Positions 1 to 7,818 are shown, counted from the stretch's first letter. The stretch: 33,719 bases of DNA from Caryophanales bacterium (GCA_028723545.1 JAQYER010000119.1:1-33719), one strand, 5' to 3'. Notes: a model not told the origin generated them from the letters alone. Program-made: numbers and translations.

Positions 1-136
1 CAGACGAATTAGTATTAGTAATAGAAGAATTATCAATTGAAGAAGATGGTTCCCCACTACTTGTAGACGAAGCACACCCAGACATCAATAAACTTGATAA
101 TAATGTAATAAATAATAATTTTTGATTAGATTTCAT
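1..136 (-). CDS. Lipoprotein, N-terminal part only (runs off the window)
   Basis: Reading the minus strand from the ATG at 134-136 gives about 45 codons before the window edge. The protein starts with a short basic stretch (MKSNQK), a hydrophobic core and a lipobox LMSGC with the Cys at residue 21, followed by a Ser/Thr/Asn-rich linker typical of the mature N-terminus of Bacillota lipoproteins. It is therefore expected to be lipid-anchored on the outer face of the membrane. An AGAGG at 143-147 is an acceptable ribosome binding site. The functional domain lies outside the window, so its role (for example solute binding) cannot be named. Confidence 0.75.
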   Translation of the reverse strand, partial: MKSNQKLLFITLLSSLLMSGCASSTSSGEPSSSIDNSSITNTNSS

Positions 137-166
137 AAAAAACCTCTAATTTTTTAACAATAATGT

Positions 167-172
167 ATTATA
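167..172 (-). promoter_or_regulatory. Candidate -10 box for the lipoprotein gene
   Basis: TATAAT is present on the minus strand, about 30 nt upstream of the lipoprotein start. No convincing -35 box stands 16-18 nt upstream, so this is a weak call. Confidence 0.35.
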
Positions 173-261
173 CATTCATCGATTGAAATTAGTTAGAAAA
201 AAATTATTTATTATTTATATTTTTTCATCATCAAAATCACACTTAAAAAATGCGAATCAAA

Positions 262-294
262 GAAAAAACCTCCGTTTATCGGAAGAGCGGAGGT
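262..294 (-). terminator. Rho-independent terminator of the 318-743 gene
   Basis: The inverted repeat ACCTCCG/CGGAGGT (268-274 with 288-294) encloses a 13-nt loop and, read on the minus strand, is followed by a run of T (A-run at 262-267). It sits about 24 nt after the stop codon of the small membrane protein. Confidence 0.8.
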
Positions 295-317
295 ACATAT
301 AATAATTCTTATTTTAT

Positions 318-743
318 TTATTCAATGACTTTCTTATATGAATTTTTTAATATAAGCGCGCCTAGCATATAAACAATTGAGAATACTGATCCAACCAGAT
401 AACTCCAAATGGATGAGAATATTTCTTGAACATCATACGCTAAATCGACATAATGGATGACTTGGAAAACGATATCAATAATCATTAAAACTAAAAATAT
501 TGAAGCATAGCCCACTACACGGTTAACTCTTCTATTTGTGGCAATAAATAAACAAGATATACCAGCAAGTCCAGCAAATAAGGCAAAGAGATTCGCTAAA
601 ACATCAAATATCCATAAAGGAATATTTTCTCCAATAAGCCCAGTTTCGATTAATAATTGAATAGTTGGAATCAATGAGGCAATTCCAGTGACAAGCAAGG
701 CAATGCCTGATATTAATAACATTATTTTTCCAATGAATTTCAT
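318..743 (-). CDS. Small integral membrane protein, unknown function
   Basis: This is a 141-residue protein with four predicted hydrophobic helices (roughly residues 8-30, 43-65, 75-95 and 110-130), short loops and a basic C-terminus (KNSYKKVIE). The ATG at 743 is chosen over an upstream one because GGAGA at 751-755 is spaced 7 nt from it, while the upstream ATG would lie in front of that site. I do not recognise a family. It is divergent from the DtxR-type regulator gene across an 81-bp gap that holds an inverted repeat, so it could belong to that regulator's targets; that is inference. It has its own terminator at 262-294. Confidence 0.7.
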   Translation of the reverse strand: MKFIGKIMLLISGIALLVTGIASLIPTIQLLIETGLIGENIPLWIFDVLANLFALFAGLAGISCLFIATNRRVNRVVGYASIFLVLMIIDIVFQVIHYVDLAYDVQEIFSSIWSYLVGSVFSIVYMLGALILKNSYKKVIE

Positions 744-785
744 AATTGTTTCTCCAAGCATTATTTTTGCACAAAACTATTAAAT

Positions 786-818
786 ATCAATATTTTATTG
801 ATGATAAAGTGCTATAAT
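786..818 (+). promoter_or_regulatory. Extended -10 promoter with adjacent inverted repeat, upstream of the DtxR-type gene
   Basis: TG-C-TATAAT at 810-818 is a perfect extended -10 element. Only 6 nt separate it from the ATG at 825, so transcription should start at or next to the A of the start codon. Just upstream, ATCAAT(786-791)-ATTTT-ATTGAT(797-802) is a perfect inverted repeat where a repressor would block RNA polymerase, a candidate autoregulatory operator. Confidence 0.65.
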
Positions 819-824
819 AAAGCC

Positions 825-1184
825 ATGGAAACTTATGAATCAAGAGAAGATTATTTAGAAGCGATTCTAATTATCAGCAAAAGACAAGGATATTGCCGTA
901 GTATTGATGTGTCGATTGAATTAAGTTATTCAAAACCTTCAGTGTCAATCGCAATGAAAAAATTAAAAGACCATGGTTATATTTTAATCGATGAAAAAAA
1001 TCATATTATATTAACTGATATCGGCGAAGAAATCGCTAAAAGGATATATGATCGCCACCTAACATTAACCAAATATTTAATGTCAATTGGAGTCAGTGAA
1101 GAAACCGCTAAGACGGATGCTTGTAAAATTGAGCATGATCTTTCTGAAGAATCTTATAATGTAATTAAAAAATTAATTAAATAA
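825..1184 (+). CDS. DtxR/MntR-family metal-dependent transcriptional regulator
   Basis: This 119-residue protein has an N-terminal winged helix (about 8-65) and the helical metal-binding and dimerisation region, without a C-terminal SH3 domain, the size of MntR. Metal ligands can be aligned: Asp9, Glu12, His78, Cys100, Glu103 and His104 (motif DACKIEHDLS). MntR of Bacillus has Glu at the position of Cys100, whereas Fe-responsive DtxR/IdeR has Cys, so the metal is more likely Fe(II) than Mn(II); this is inference. The METYESRED start is chosen because TATAAT ends 6 nt before it, making an upstream start impossible on that transcript. No ribosome binding site is present, so the mRNA is probably leaderless. 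A NUDIX gene follows after 2 nt. Confidence 0.85.
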   Translation: METYESREDYLEAILIISKRQGYCRSIDVSIELSYSKPSVSIAMKKLKDHGYILIDEKNHIILTDIGEEIAKRIYDRHLTLTKYLMSIGVSEETAKTDACKIEHDLSEESYNVIKKLIK

Positions 1185-1186
1185 TT

Positions 1187-1576
1187 ATGTCAAAAATAAT
1201 ATTAACCACTATGGTAAAAATCATCAAAGACAATGGTGATTTTTTAGTGCAAATTCGCACGAAAAAAGATTGGCCAGGATTAACTTTTCCAGGTGGTCAT
1301 GTCGAAGAAAATGAAGACATTGAACAATGTGCGATAAGAGAAATTAAAGAAGAAACTGGATTAACTATATCTAATTTAATTAATTGTGGATATATTGAAT
1401 GGAATATTATTAATGAGCAAGTTCGCCACTTATCAATTATTTTTAAAACTTATGATTTTGAAGGAGAAATAAAAGATTCTAGTGAAGGACATTTATTATG
1501 GGTTAATGATGAAAATGTTCACTCATATCCTTTCTCCAATGATTTTGATAAGATCTTATTAATTGCAAACAAATGA
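1187..1576 (+). CDS. NUDIX hydrolase (MutT/8-oxo-dGTPase-like)
   Basis: The 129-residue protein carries a canonical Nudix box at about residues 37-59 (GGHVEENE then REIKEETGL), giving the GX5EX7REUXEEXGU signature that binds the divalent metal and hydrolyses a nucleoside diphosphate linked to another moiety. The size and the short N-terminal strand resemble MutT/YtkD-type nucleotide sanitising enzymes, but substrate cannot be assigned from the motif. It starts 2 nt after the DtxR-type gene and is probably translated by coupling. It stops with TGA, showing that TGA is a stop codon in this genome. A hairpin terminator follows at 1593-1631. Confidence 0.85.
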   Translation: MSKIILTTMVKIIKDNGDFLVQIRTKKDWPGLTFPGGHVEENEDIEQCAIREIKEETGLTISNLINCGYIEWNIINEQVRHLSIIFKTYDFEGEIKDSSEGHLLWVNDENVHSYPFSNDFDKILLIANK

Positions 1577-1592
1577 TTATTGATTTATAAAC

Positions 1593-1631
1593 AAAAAAAT
1601 ACCTAATAAATATTTTAATTAGGTATTTTTG
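1593..1631. terminator. Bidirectional rho-independent terminator
   Basis: ATACCTAAT (1599-1607) pairs with ATTAGGTAT (1618-1626), with an A-run before and a T-run after the stem, so it can end transcription from either side. It serves the dtxR-nudix pair. The rest of the gap to 1731 holds nothing I can identify. Confidence 0.75.
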
Positions 1632-1731
1632 AATTTCATCGAAAATGATTGAGAATTATCTTGGATAAAACGATTAATCAAATTCCAATGACAAAACCAT
1701 GAACAATGAATCCAGACTATCAAGGATGTTA

Positions 1732-2001
1732 TTATTTGTCTGAATAATGATATCTACAAGAAATAATACAAATAGTGTTATTTTCAACTTTATAGACTAA
1801 TCTATCTTTATCGTTGATTCTCCTACTATAAAATCCTTTTAAATCACCAGTCAGTGGTTCTGGTTTCCCTACTCCATCGCCAGCACCATTTCTAGATATG
1901 TCCTTAAGTAATTCATTTATTTTTTTACGAGTTTTTTTGTCGTTTTCCTGCCAAAAGTTATAATCTTCCCAAGCATTAGGAGTAAATAAATAATTCATCA
2001 T
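1732..2001 (-). CDS. yoeB: YoeB/Txe-family toxin (ribosome-dependent mRNA endonuclease)
   Basis: An 89-residue RelE-superfamily toxin. The string WEDYNFWQ near the N-terminus, GVGKPEPL, then SRRINDKDRLVY and the C-terminal CRYHY are hallmarks of YoeB, which cleaves mRNA in the ribosomal A site; the catalytic Glu/Arg/His positions known for YoeB appear to be present (KPEPL, SRRIN, RYHY). The antitoxin stop TAA directly abuts the ATG, and GAGG inside the end of the antitoxin gene is the ribosome binding site, so the two are translationally coupled. Two ATG codons in tandem leave the exact first residue ambiguous. Confidence 0.93.
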   Translation of the reverse strand: MMNYLFTPNAWEDYNFWQENDKKTRKKINELLKDISRNGAGDGVGKPEPLTGDLKGFYSRRINDKDRLVYKVENNTICIISCRYHYSDK

Positions 2002-2256
2002 TTAATCCTCTTCAATTAATTGATGCAATTCTGCTTTGCTAGATTCTAATTGCTTTTTTGATTCCATTAACCAATCATAATTTGCCTTTTCTTTCAATAA
2101 ATACGCATTTTCAAGAAGATTGTTATATGCTTCTTCAGAAATAATAACGACATTTTTATCTTTTCTTGTAACAATGATCGTTTCAAAATCATATGTAGCT
2201 TTATCCATATATGTTTTCATGTTATCTCTTACTTGACTATAATTAACCGCAATCAT
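2002..2256 (-). CDS. yefM: YefM/Phd-family antitoxin
   Basis: An 84-residue antitoxin: an N-terminal Phd/YefM DNA-binding fold (MIAVNYSQVRDNMKTYMDKA, then VIISEEAYNNLLE) and an acidic, flexible C-terminus that would wrap the YoeB active site. The start at 2256 is chosen because GGAGGA at 2263-2268 is spaced 6 nt from it; a longer frame upstream would run through the promoter. The gene lies first in the pair and is expected to repress the promoter at 2282-2310, with YoeB as co-repressor as known for this family. Confidence 0.93.
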   Translation of the reverse strand: MIAVNYSQVRDNMKTYMDKATYDFETIIVTRKDKNVVIISEEAYNNLLENAYLLKEKANYDWLMESKKQLESSKAELHQLIEED

Positions 2257-2281
2257 ATGTGATCCTCCTATGTCTATATAA

Positions 2282-2310
2282 ATTATATTGTACAATTTCT
2301 TGTACGTCAA
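2282..2310 (-). promoter_or_regulatory. Promoter and YefM-type operator of the toxin-antitoxin operon
   Basis: On the minus strand TTGACG (2305-2310) and TATAAT (2282-2287) are separated by exactly 17 nt. The spacer holds TGTACA at 2289-2294 within the palindrome TTGTACAA, and an imperfect second copy TGTACG-type hexamer at 2301-2306, 12 bp centre to centre. TGTACA-core palindromes at this spacing are the known YefM operator design in E. coli. Confidence 0.85.
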
Positions 2311-2345
2311 GAATTGCTATATAATTTTTTTACTTGGCATATTTA

Positions 2346-2391
2346 TTGCAATTACGCAACCAAAAATACTTCGCAATTTTGCAATTACGCA
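2346..2391. repeat. 13-bp direct repeat pair
   Basis: TTGCAATTACGCA occurs at 2346-2358 and again at 2379-2391 (33 bp apart), with a partial GCAATT between them. Each copy is part of an imperfect palindrome (TTGC...GCAA). They lie between the toxin-antitoxin promoter and the end of plsC. Function unknown; a protein-binding site is possible. Confidence 0.6.
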
Positions 2392-2452
2392 CATATAAAT
2401 AGGTTATTGGAGAAGAAAATATATCAAAAAAGTATTTTTTTAATATTGATAT

Positions 2453-3286
2453 TTATTTATTATTATCACTTAAATAATCGACATAATAATTTCTAACAAG
2501 AGATGATATTTCACCAGTTGTTAATTCTTTGAAATTATCATATGACAATACATCGAGAACATCCATGTGGACATGAGTTCTTTTAAATGGGAAATTTTTA
2601 GCAATTTGATATGTGTTTTTAAAGCCAATAATAACGATTGGAACTTCCGCTCGTTTAGCGACATTAAACACTCCTGCACGGAATGGAAGAAGCTCATGAG
2701 TTTTGCTTCTTGTCCCTTCTGGAGAAATACAAATTGAAACATTATAATTTTTAATAAAATCAATCGCTTTTAAAATCGCTTTCATTCCTTCTTTGTCATC
2801 TTCTCTATTTACTGGAATATATCCAGCTTTATAAATAAATGGTCCACAAATAGGAATTCTTAAATTCTCCGGTTTAGTCACACATATAATGTTTTTACGA
2901 TGTAATTTATCCATAATAAACATTGGATCAAATTTCGAAGTATGGTTATAAACAATTAAACATGGTCCATTAGGAATTTGACTTAATCCAGTTTTATGAA
3001 GGCGAACATTAGCAACTAAATTAATTTGAAAGACAACTTCATATACTAAAAAATTAGCGAATTTATTTGGTTTATCAACTGGTTTATTGCGGTTAATAAA
3101 AGCTGAGAAAAATAATAAGATTAATAAAGAAATCGCCATCCAAATATAATAAAACACTGGAATTGAAACAATGCTTATAACAAAGGAATACCAAGTTGTG
3201 CCAAGTCCATCAACAAAAAAGCCAAAATAATAAATTAATCCGGATGAAACCAAAGCTAAAATTGCTAAAATAATTGTTAACAACAT
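2453..3286 (-). CDS. plsC: 1-acyl-sn-glycerol-3-phosphate acyltransferase
   Basis: This 277-residue protein transfers an acyl chain to lysophosphatidic acid to make phosphatidic acid, in the membrane. Two hydrophobic segments (about residues 3-25 and 32-60) precede the acyltransferase domain. Block I is NHTSKFD (the HX4D catalytic motif, near residue 114) and block III is PEGTRS (near 190), with a later hydrophobic block containing PIVIIGF. The ATG stands 2 nt after the proS stop, so it is the last gene of the minus-strand operon with the GGDEF-EAL-like gene and proS. No terminator hairpin is evident after it. Confidence 0.9.
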   Translation of the reverse strand: MLLTIILAILALVSSGLIYYFGFFVDGLGTTWYSFVISIVSIPVFYYIWMAISLLILLFFSAFINRNKPVDKPNKFANFLVYEVVFQINLVANVRLHKTGLSQIPNGPCLIVYNHTSKFDPMFIMDKLHRKNIICVTKPENLRIPICGPFIYKAGYIPVNREDDKEGMKAILKAIDFIKNYNVSICISPEGTRSKTHELLPFRAGVFNVAKRAEVPIVIIGFKNTYQIAKNFPFKRTHVHMDVLDVLSYDNFKELTTGEISSLVRNYYVDYLSDNNK

Positions 3287-3288
3287 AA

Positions 3289-4719
3289 TTAATACGCTCT
3301 CGCAAATAAGACAACCTTGTCAGCTTTTTTACCACAGCAAGGACATGTATCTCCAAATGGCTTTTGATTAAATGGCATACATCTAGATGTTGCTTGGTAA
3401 AGTTGTTTAATTTTATTTTCGCATTCTTCATTACCACACCACATCATTTCAGCGTAGCCACCTTTATTATCTAATGCGTCTTGTAATTGTTCTAATGAAT
3501 TAACTCTTGTCATGTGATGGTCTAAATATTGTTTTGCTTTGTTATACATCTCGGTGTGAATTGTTTTTAATAATTCATCAATTTTTGATAATAATTCATC
3601 ATCTTTAACAATGATTTTTTCACCAGTATTACGTTTAGCTAAAACAAAGACACCATTTTGAATATCGCGTGGTCCAACTTCAAGGCGAAGTGGCACTCCT
3701 TTCATTTCCCATTCAGAATATTTCCATCCAGGAGTGTTATTAGAATCATCTAATTTTACTCTAATACCCGCTTTCTTTAATGTTTGATAATATTCATTAG
3801 CTTTGTTCATTACTTCTTCTTTCTTTTGTTGAATTGGAATAATGACTACTTGGATTGGGGCGACATTTGGTGGAAGAACTAAACCATTATCGTCTCCGTG
3901 AACCATAATGATTGCACCTAATAAACGAGTTGAAACACCCCAAGAAGTTTCGTGAGGAGTATGAATTTTATTATCTTTTCCTAAATATTGAATATTGAAT
4001 GCTTTAGCAAATCCAGTGCCAAAATAATGGGTTGTACCACTTTGAAGGCCTTTTCCATCTGGCATTAATGCTTCAATTGAATATGTTTCTTCTGCTCCAG
4101 CAAATTTTTCTTTATCTGTTTTCTTTCCTTTAACAAAAGGAATTGCTAATAAATCACGACCACAATCATCATAAGTATTGAGCATTGTAATCGCATCATT
4201 TCTAGCTTCATCTTCGGTTTCATACATAGTATGACCTTCTTGCCACAAAAATTCACTGCCTCTTAAAAATGGACGTGTTGTTTTTTCCCAACGAACGACT
4301 GAACACCATTGGTTATATTGAAGTGGTAAATCACGATATGAAGAAATAATTTTTGCAAAATGATCACAAAATACAGTTTCAGAAGTTGGACGAATAATTA
4401 ATTTTTCTTCCAATTGATTTTTACCACCTTGAGTGGCAACTAAACATTCAGGAGCAAATCCTTCAATGTGATCTTTTTCTTTTTGAAGAAGTGATTCAGG
4501 GATGACTAAAGGCATATAAACATTTTGAACGCCTAATTCTTTAAATCTAGCATCAAGATCTTTTTGAATTAATTCCCACATTGCATAACCATATGGTCGA
4601 TAAATAATAAAACCCTTTGTGGAAGAATAATCCATTAATTCCGCTTTTTTGCATACATCAGTATACCATTGAGCGAAATCGTCTTCTTGTCTTGTAATTG
4701 ATTCGTTTTTGTTTTCCAT
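3289..4719 (-). CDS. proS: Prolyl-tRNA synthetase, archaeal/eukaryotic type
   Basis: At 476 residues and without the editing insertion of bacterial-type ProRS, this is the archaeal/eukaryotic-type (ProS type 3) class II synthetase that charges tRNA-Pro. Motif 2 is visible as TRPFLRGSEFLWQEGHT, motif 3 within GVPLRLEVGPRD, then the anticodon-binding domain, and a C-terminal zinc-binding extension with Cys in MWCGNEEC and CPCCGKK ending in the conserved FARAY. AGGAG at 4731-4735 serves the start and overlaps the end of the upstream gene (14 nt gap). There is no T-box leader, since it is downstream of another gene. Confidence 0.95.
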   Translation of the reverse strand: MENKNESITRQEDDFAQWYTDVCKKAELMDYSSTKGFIIYRPYGYAMWELIQKDLDARFKELGVQNVYMPLVIPESLLQKEKDHIEGFAPECLVATQGGKNQLEEKLIIRPTSETVFCDHFAKIISSYRDLPLQYNQWCSVVRWEKTTRPFLRGSEFLWQEGHTMYETEDEARNDAITMLNTYDDCGRDLLAIPFVKGKKTDKEKFAGAEETYSIEALMPDGKGLQSGTTHYFGTGFAKAFNIQYLGKDNKIHTPHETSWGVSTRLLGAIIMVHGDDNGLVLPPNVAPIQVVIIPIQQKKEEVMNKANEYYQTLKKAGIRVKLDDSNNTPGWKYSEWEMKGVPLRLEVGPRDIQNGVFVLAKRNTGEKIIVKDDELLSKIDELLKTIHTEMYNKAKQYLDHHMTRVNSLEQLQDALDNKGGYAEMMWCGNEECENKIKQLYQATSRCMPFNQKPFGDTCPCCGKKADKVVLFARAY

Positions 4720-4733
4720 ATTTTTTATATCTC

Positions 4734-6452
4734 CTAGATATTATTAATTGAATTAATTTTCTTAATTGATTTTGGTGAAAGTGGTAATACCATTTCATCA
4801 CTTGGAGCGATGACATCTCCAGAAATATATTCGATTCCTAATTTCATCATCAATTCAGTCGCTGACCAGTTTGCGATATTAATTGTAATAATTTTTCTTT
4901 TAAATGGAAGTAATCTTTCAATTAATCCATGTAAAGAAGTAATATTTCTCGCAGTTGCGACTTGTTTGACACTAATATCGGAAACATCGATGAAGAAATA
5001 ATCACTCATTGCATATATTTCATGGGGGAGCGCTAATTGGGTGTCTTGAAGGAATATAGCGACTTCATAACCACGTGATTTAAATAGTCTTAATTGATTA
5101 GCAATTGAATCTTCAGCATTACCAAAAGAAGCATTTTCAAAATCAATTTCATCAAATGTTAATACAATGTTAATGTCTTTGACATCACTAATATGTGACA
5201 ATGTTCTAAATAAATAAGGTATTTCTTGGTATGAAACTGGGAAAAAGACTGTTGAAGATAAATCATTTTTTTCCGAAATGAATCTTGAAATAGCGTTTCT
5301 TGCTACTGTGGAAAATAATTCTTTATCATCTCCTGTTTTAGCAGCGTATTTTTTTAGTTCAAAAATATTATCGAATATTGTTTCAATTGGTTTAGTAATT
5401 GATTCATATCCTAATATCTTATTATTTGTTACATCGTAAATTGGTCTAAATAAATATTTAAGGCGTTTTTCTTTTATAATTCTTTCGACTTCAGTTCTTG
5501 ATTGTAAGTCACCTAATTCATCTAATTTCATTCCTTGTTGATACCAAGTTATTTCGACATTATCTTCTTTAGCGATATCGGCGACTGACACAATATTTGA
5601 AATCAATTCTTTTGCGTTTCCAATAAATAAATTATTTTCAGCTGCACCAAAAGAAAAAGAAATTAAATCAGATAATGAATGAAGAGTAAGGATTTTTAAA
5701 ATATCGTTACTAATTGTTTTAATAAATTGCATAGCTTTTGATTTGGTGTAAATCGAAAGATGAGAAATTAATATTTGATGATTTGAATATTCATTAAATA
5801 ATATTTCTTTTGAGCAATAATTTAATAAAACATCTTTAATTTTGGTAAATGCTAAATGGGATATTTCTTTATCAATGTATCCAGGGTTGGAATAATAGAA
5901 AATTAAACAAAAAGTCATTCCTTTTTGTTGCTTAGAATTTTCAATCGCTTTAATAAAATCTTCACGATTTAAGAAACGAACATTTTCTTTTCCTAAAGAA
6001 GAATGTCTAGTCATATATTTTAATAAATAAGAATTAATGTGAATAATTTGATTGTGATAATCAATTTTTTCCACTAAAAGCATTGAAAAATATGATTTCT
6101 TATTTTTGTTAACTAAAACATTAATATCTAAATATTTAGGCGCGTCTTTTGATGGATCGAGAAGATCGCCAATCCATAATATTAATCTTTGACGTTCTTC
6201 ACTAGGGAATTCATTATAAAATTGAGTAATTGTAGATTGTTTTTTTCTTGATAAATTTGAGCGATTAAATGAAATGCATTCACCGGATTTAATTTTTAAA
6301 ACAAACACTCTCAATGAGTTTTTTGTTTCAGCATATTCTAATTTAGTTTTACGAATATTTTTTCGATAAATGACAATTGAAAAAAGAATCGCTAATAAGC
6401 ATATGACGATTAATGTTATGGAAATAATGATTGTAATTTTTTCAATGGTCAT
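4734..6452 (-). CDS. Membrane-anchored degenerate GGDEF-EAL protein
   Basis: A 572-residue protein: one N-terminal membrane helix (about 5-28), a central region that looks like a worn GGDEF fold (ending FSFGAAENNLF... and then ADIAKEDN, like the SxG and AD...AK motifs), and a C-terminal EAL-like domain beginning RYLFRPI-type LKYLFRPIYD then ILGYESI where active enzymes have a GxEAL. The catalytic landmarks DDFG, the KxD Lys, AEGVE and QG are missing or replaced (IEYISGD), and the GGDEF loop is absent, so c-di-GMP synthesis or hydrolysis is unlikely. It is first in an operon with proS and plsC. The MTIEK start is chosen because TATAAT lies 13 nt upstream; no ribosome binding site is present. 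The annotated role is inference from fold. Confidence 0.7.
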   Translation of the reverse strand: MTIEKITIIISITLIVICLLAILFSIVIYRKNIRKTKLEYAETKNSLRVFVLKIKSGECISFNRSNLSRKKQSTITQFYNEFPSEERQRLILWIGDLLDPSKDAPKYLDINVLVNKNKKSYFSMLLVEKIDYHNQIIHINSYLLKYMTRHSSLGKENVRFLNREDFIKAIENSKQQKGMTFCLIFYYSNPGYIDKEISHLAFTKIKDVLLNYCSKEILFNEYSNHQILISHLSIYTKSKAMQFIKTISNDILKILTLHSLSDLISFSFGAAENNLFIGNAKELISNIVSVADIAKEDNVEITWYQQGMKLDELGDLQSRTEVERIIKEKRLKYLFRPIYDVTNNKILGYESITKPIETIFDNIFELKKYAAKTGDDKELFSTVARNAISRFISEKNDLSSTVFFPVSYQEIPYLFRTLSHISDVKDINIVLTFDEIDFENASFGNAEDSIANQLRLFKSRGYEVAIFLQDTQLALPHEIYAMSDYFFIDVSDISVKQVATARNITSLHGLIERLLPFKRKIITINIANWSATELMMKLGIEYISGDVIAPSDEMVLPLSPKSIKKINSINNI

Positions 6453-6465
6453 AAATACGTTTAAT

Positions 6466-6493
6466 ATTATACTCAATAAAATGAGTATTACAA
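6466..6493 (-). promoter_or_regulatory. Promoter with internal palindrome, upstream of the GGDEF-EAL-like operon
   Basis: TTGTAA (6488-6493) and TATAAT (6466-6471) are 16 nt apart on the minus strand. ATACTCA(6469-6475)-N6-TGAGTAT(6482-6488) is a perfect inverted repeat filling the spacer, a good place for a repressor. The transcript would have a leader of only about six nucleotides. Confidence 0.7.
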
Positions 6494-6622
6494 AATAAAG
6501 ATGATTTTAAAAAGATTTTTCAATTAAATATTTAATTGATTTTTTAAATTATTTCATCTTATTTATTCGTATTTTTTAAGCGAAAAAAATTAATGAAAAA
6601 AATAGAATTAATTATTTATTAT

Positions 6623-6645
6623 TAAAAAACACCCTTATGGGTGTT
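6623..6645 (-). terminator. Terminator overlapping the stop codon of the YitT gene
   Basis: AACACCC-TTAT-GGGTGTT (6628-6645) followed by a T-run on the minus strand. The TAA stop codon at 6644-6646 is part of the stem. Confidence 0.85.
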
Positions 6646-7663
6646 ATTTAACTGGCTTAATAAAGAATCGACCATATACTTGCTGAAGCGATGTTACTCC
6701 AACGAAGCTATCTTTATCTAATTCTTTAATCAATTTAATGACATTTTTTAATTCGAGAGATTGAATAACCATATAGATGACAATGCGCTCTTCTCCAGAG
6801 AACGCTCCCTTGCCCTTAACGACGGTTGCCCCATGAGGAACTTGAGCCAATAAATAATTAGGTAAGTCCGGATTTTTGGTAATGATTTGCAATTGAATTT
6901 TCTTATTTCTAACATTGATAAAATCGATTATTAACATCGCGACTAACATATACATTACTGAATATAATAAACATGTTGCAGAAACTTCCCAAGAATCTCC
7001 TCTATTATCAATTAATACTAAAATTGTATATAATGCGATAATACCACTATTAATATATGTTGAATATTTTCCAACAGATGTTGATTTCTTTAATGCTAAA
7101 TAATAAGAAACAACATCAATTCCACCTGTTGAAGTTTCAACTTTAAATGCAATCGCGCTACTAAGACCAGTAAATACGCCACCAAATAAAGCACGGGAAA
7201 TATAGCCACCACCGTGAAGAGAAATATACATTGCTAATTTTGATAATTCATTAATAAAAAATGGAACGTTTCTAAATACGTATGTCGCACCTGAAACTAA
7301 AATAACATTTAAAACAGTAAATAATGAAAATCTTAATCCGATTCCTTTAAATGCAATAATTAATATTGGAAGATTTATCAAAGCGAAAGCAACTGAATAA
7401 ATAAAATGATATTCTTTTGTTGAAGGAGCAATAATGTTAATTAATAATTCCACTATTTGAGCGGCACCAGAAGCTCCACCAGTAACAAATGAACCTAATT
7501 CTGGGTTAGATGGAGAACAAAAAACGCAAATACCAAAGGCAAACAAAACTGCAGAAATAATTGTTGCAAATAATGTTGCCATATATTCAAGAGTCATTTT
7601 TAACCAAATGTGGTTATATAAGAATGACGATATTTTACTTTGTAATGTTCTTTTTTTAGCCAT
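6644..7663 (-). CDS. YitT-family membrane protein (DUF161 + DUF2179)
   Basis: A 339-residue protein with an N-terminal basic segment, five to six transmembrane helices (DUF161/YitT_membrane; the conserved STGGIDVVSYYLA lies near residue 178) and a cytosolic C-terminal DUF2179 domain (GATVVKGKGAFSGEER... to SLQQVYGRF). Members are widespread in Bacillota and their transported substrate is not established. The ATG at 7663 has no Shine-Dalgarno; a TAGAAT (7685-7690) 21 nt upstream may be its -10. It is divergent from the thioredoxin-like gene and ends in its own terminator. Confidence 0.88.
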   Translation of the reverse strand: MAKKRTLQSKISSFLYNHIWLKMTLEYMATLFATIISAVLFAFGICVFCSPSNPELGSFVTGGASGAAQIVELLINIIAPSTKEYHFIYSVAFALINLPILIIAFKGIGLRFSLFTVLNVILVSGATYVFRNVPFFINELSKLAMYISLHGGGYISRALFGGVFTGLSSAIAFKVETSTGGIDVVSYYLALKKSTSVGKYSTYINSGIIALYTILVLIDNRGDSWEVSATCLLYSVMYMLVAMLIIDFINVRNKKIQLQIITKNPDLPNYLLAQVPHGATVVKGKGAFSGEERIVIYMVIQSLELKNVIKLIKELDKDSFVGVTSLQQVYGRFFIKPVK

Positions 7664-7746
7664 AATTTGTTATCAAACGCAAATATTCTACCAAAAAATA
7701 TTTATTTTTAAACAATATTTGTTAAAATGATAGCAATTAATTTGTT

Positions 7747-7764
7747 ATCTAACTTTTGTTAGAT
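7747..7764. repeat. Perfect inverted repeat in the divergent intergenic region
   Basis: ATCTAAC-TTTT-GTTAGAT, 7-bp arms, lies between the divergent YitT and thioredoxin-like genes, upstream of the -35 of the latter. There is no T-run, so an operator is more likely than a terminator; its partner is unknown. Confidence 0.55.
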
Positions 7765-7789
7765 GGAATTAATTAATTATTTTTGTTTG

Positions 7790-7818
7790 TTGATTTCTAT
7801 ATTTATATAGGTTAAAAT
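7790..7818 (+). promoter_or_regulatory. Promoter of the thioredoxin-like gene
   Basis: TTGATT (7790-7795), 17 nt, TAAAAT (7813-7818), then a leader with AAGGAGG at 7836-7842, 10 nt before the ATG. Confidence 0.7.

Noticed and set aside
1574..1576. UGA recoded to Trp as in mycoplasmas
   Set aside because: TGA ends the NUDIX, ylbF and AlbA_2 genes sensibly, and Trp codons in conserved proteins are TGG.
2314..2496. A 60-codon plus-strand frame between the toxin-antitoxin operon and plsC
   Set aside because: No ribosome binding site, rich in AT-driven residues, overlaps plsC antisense and contains the 13-bp repeats.
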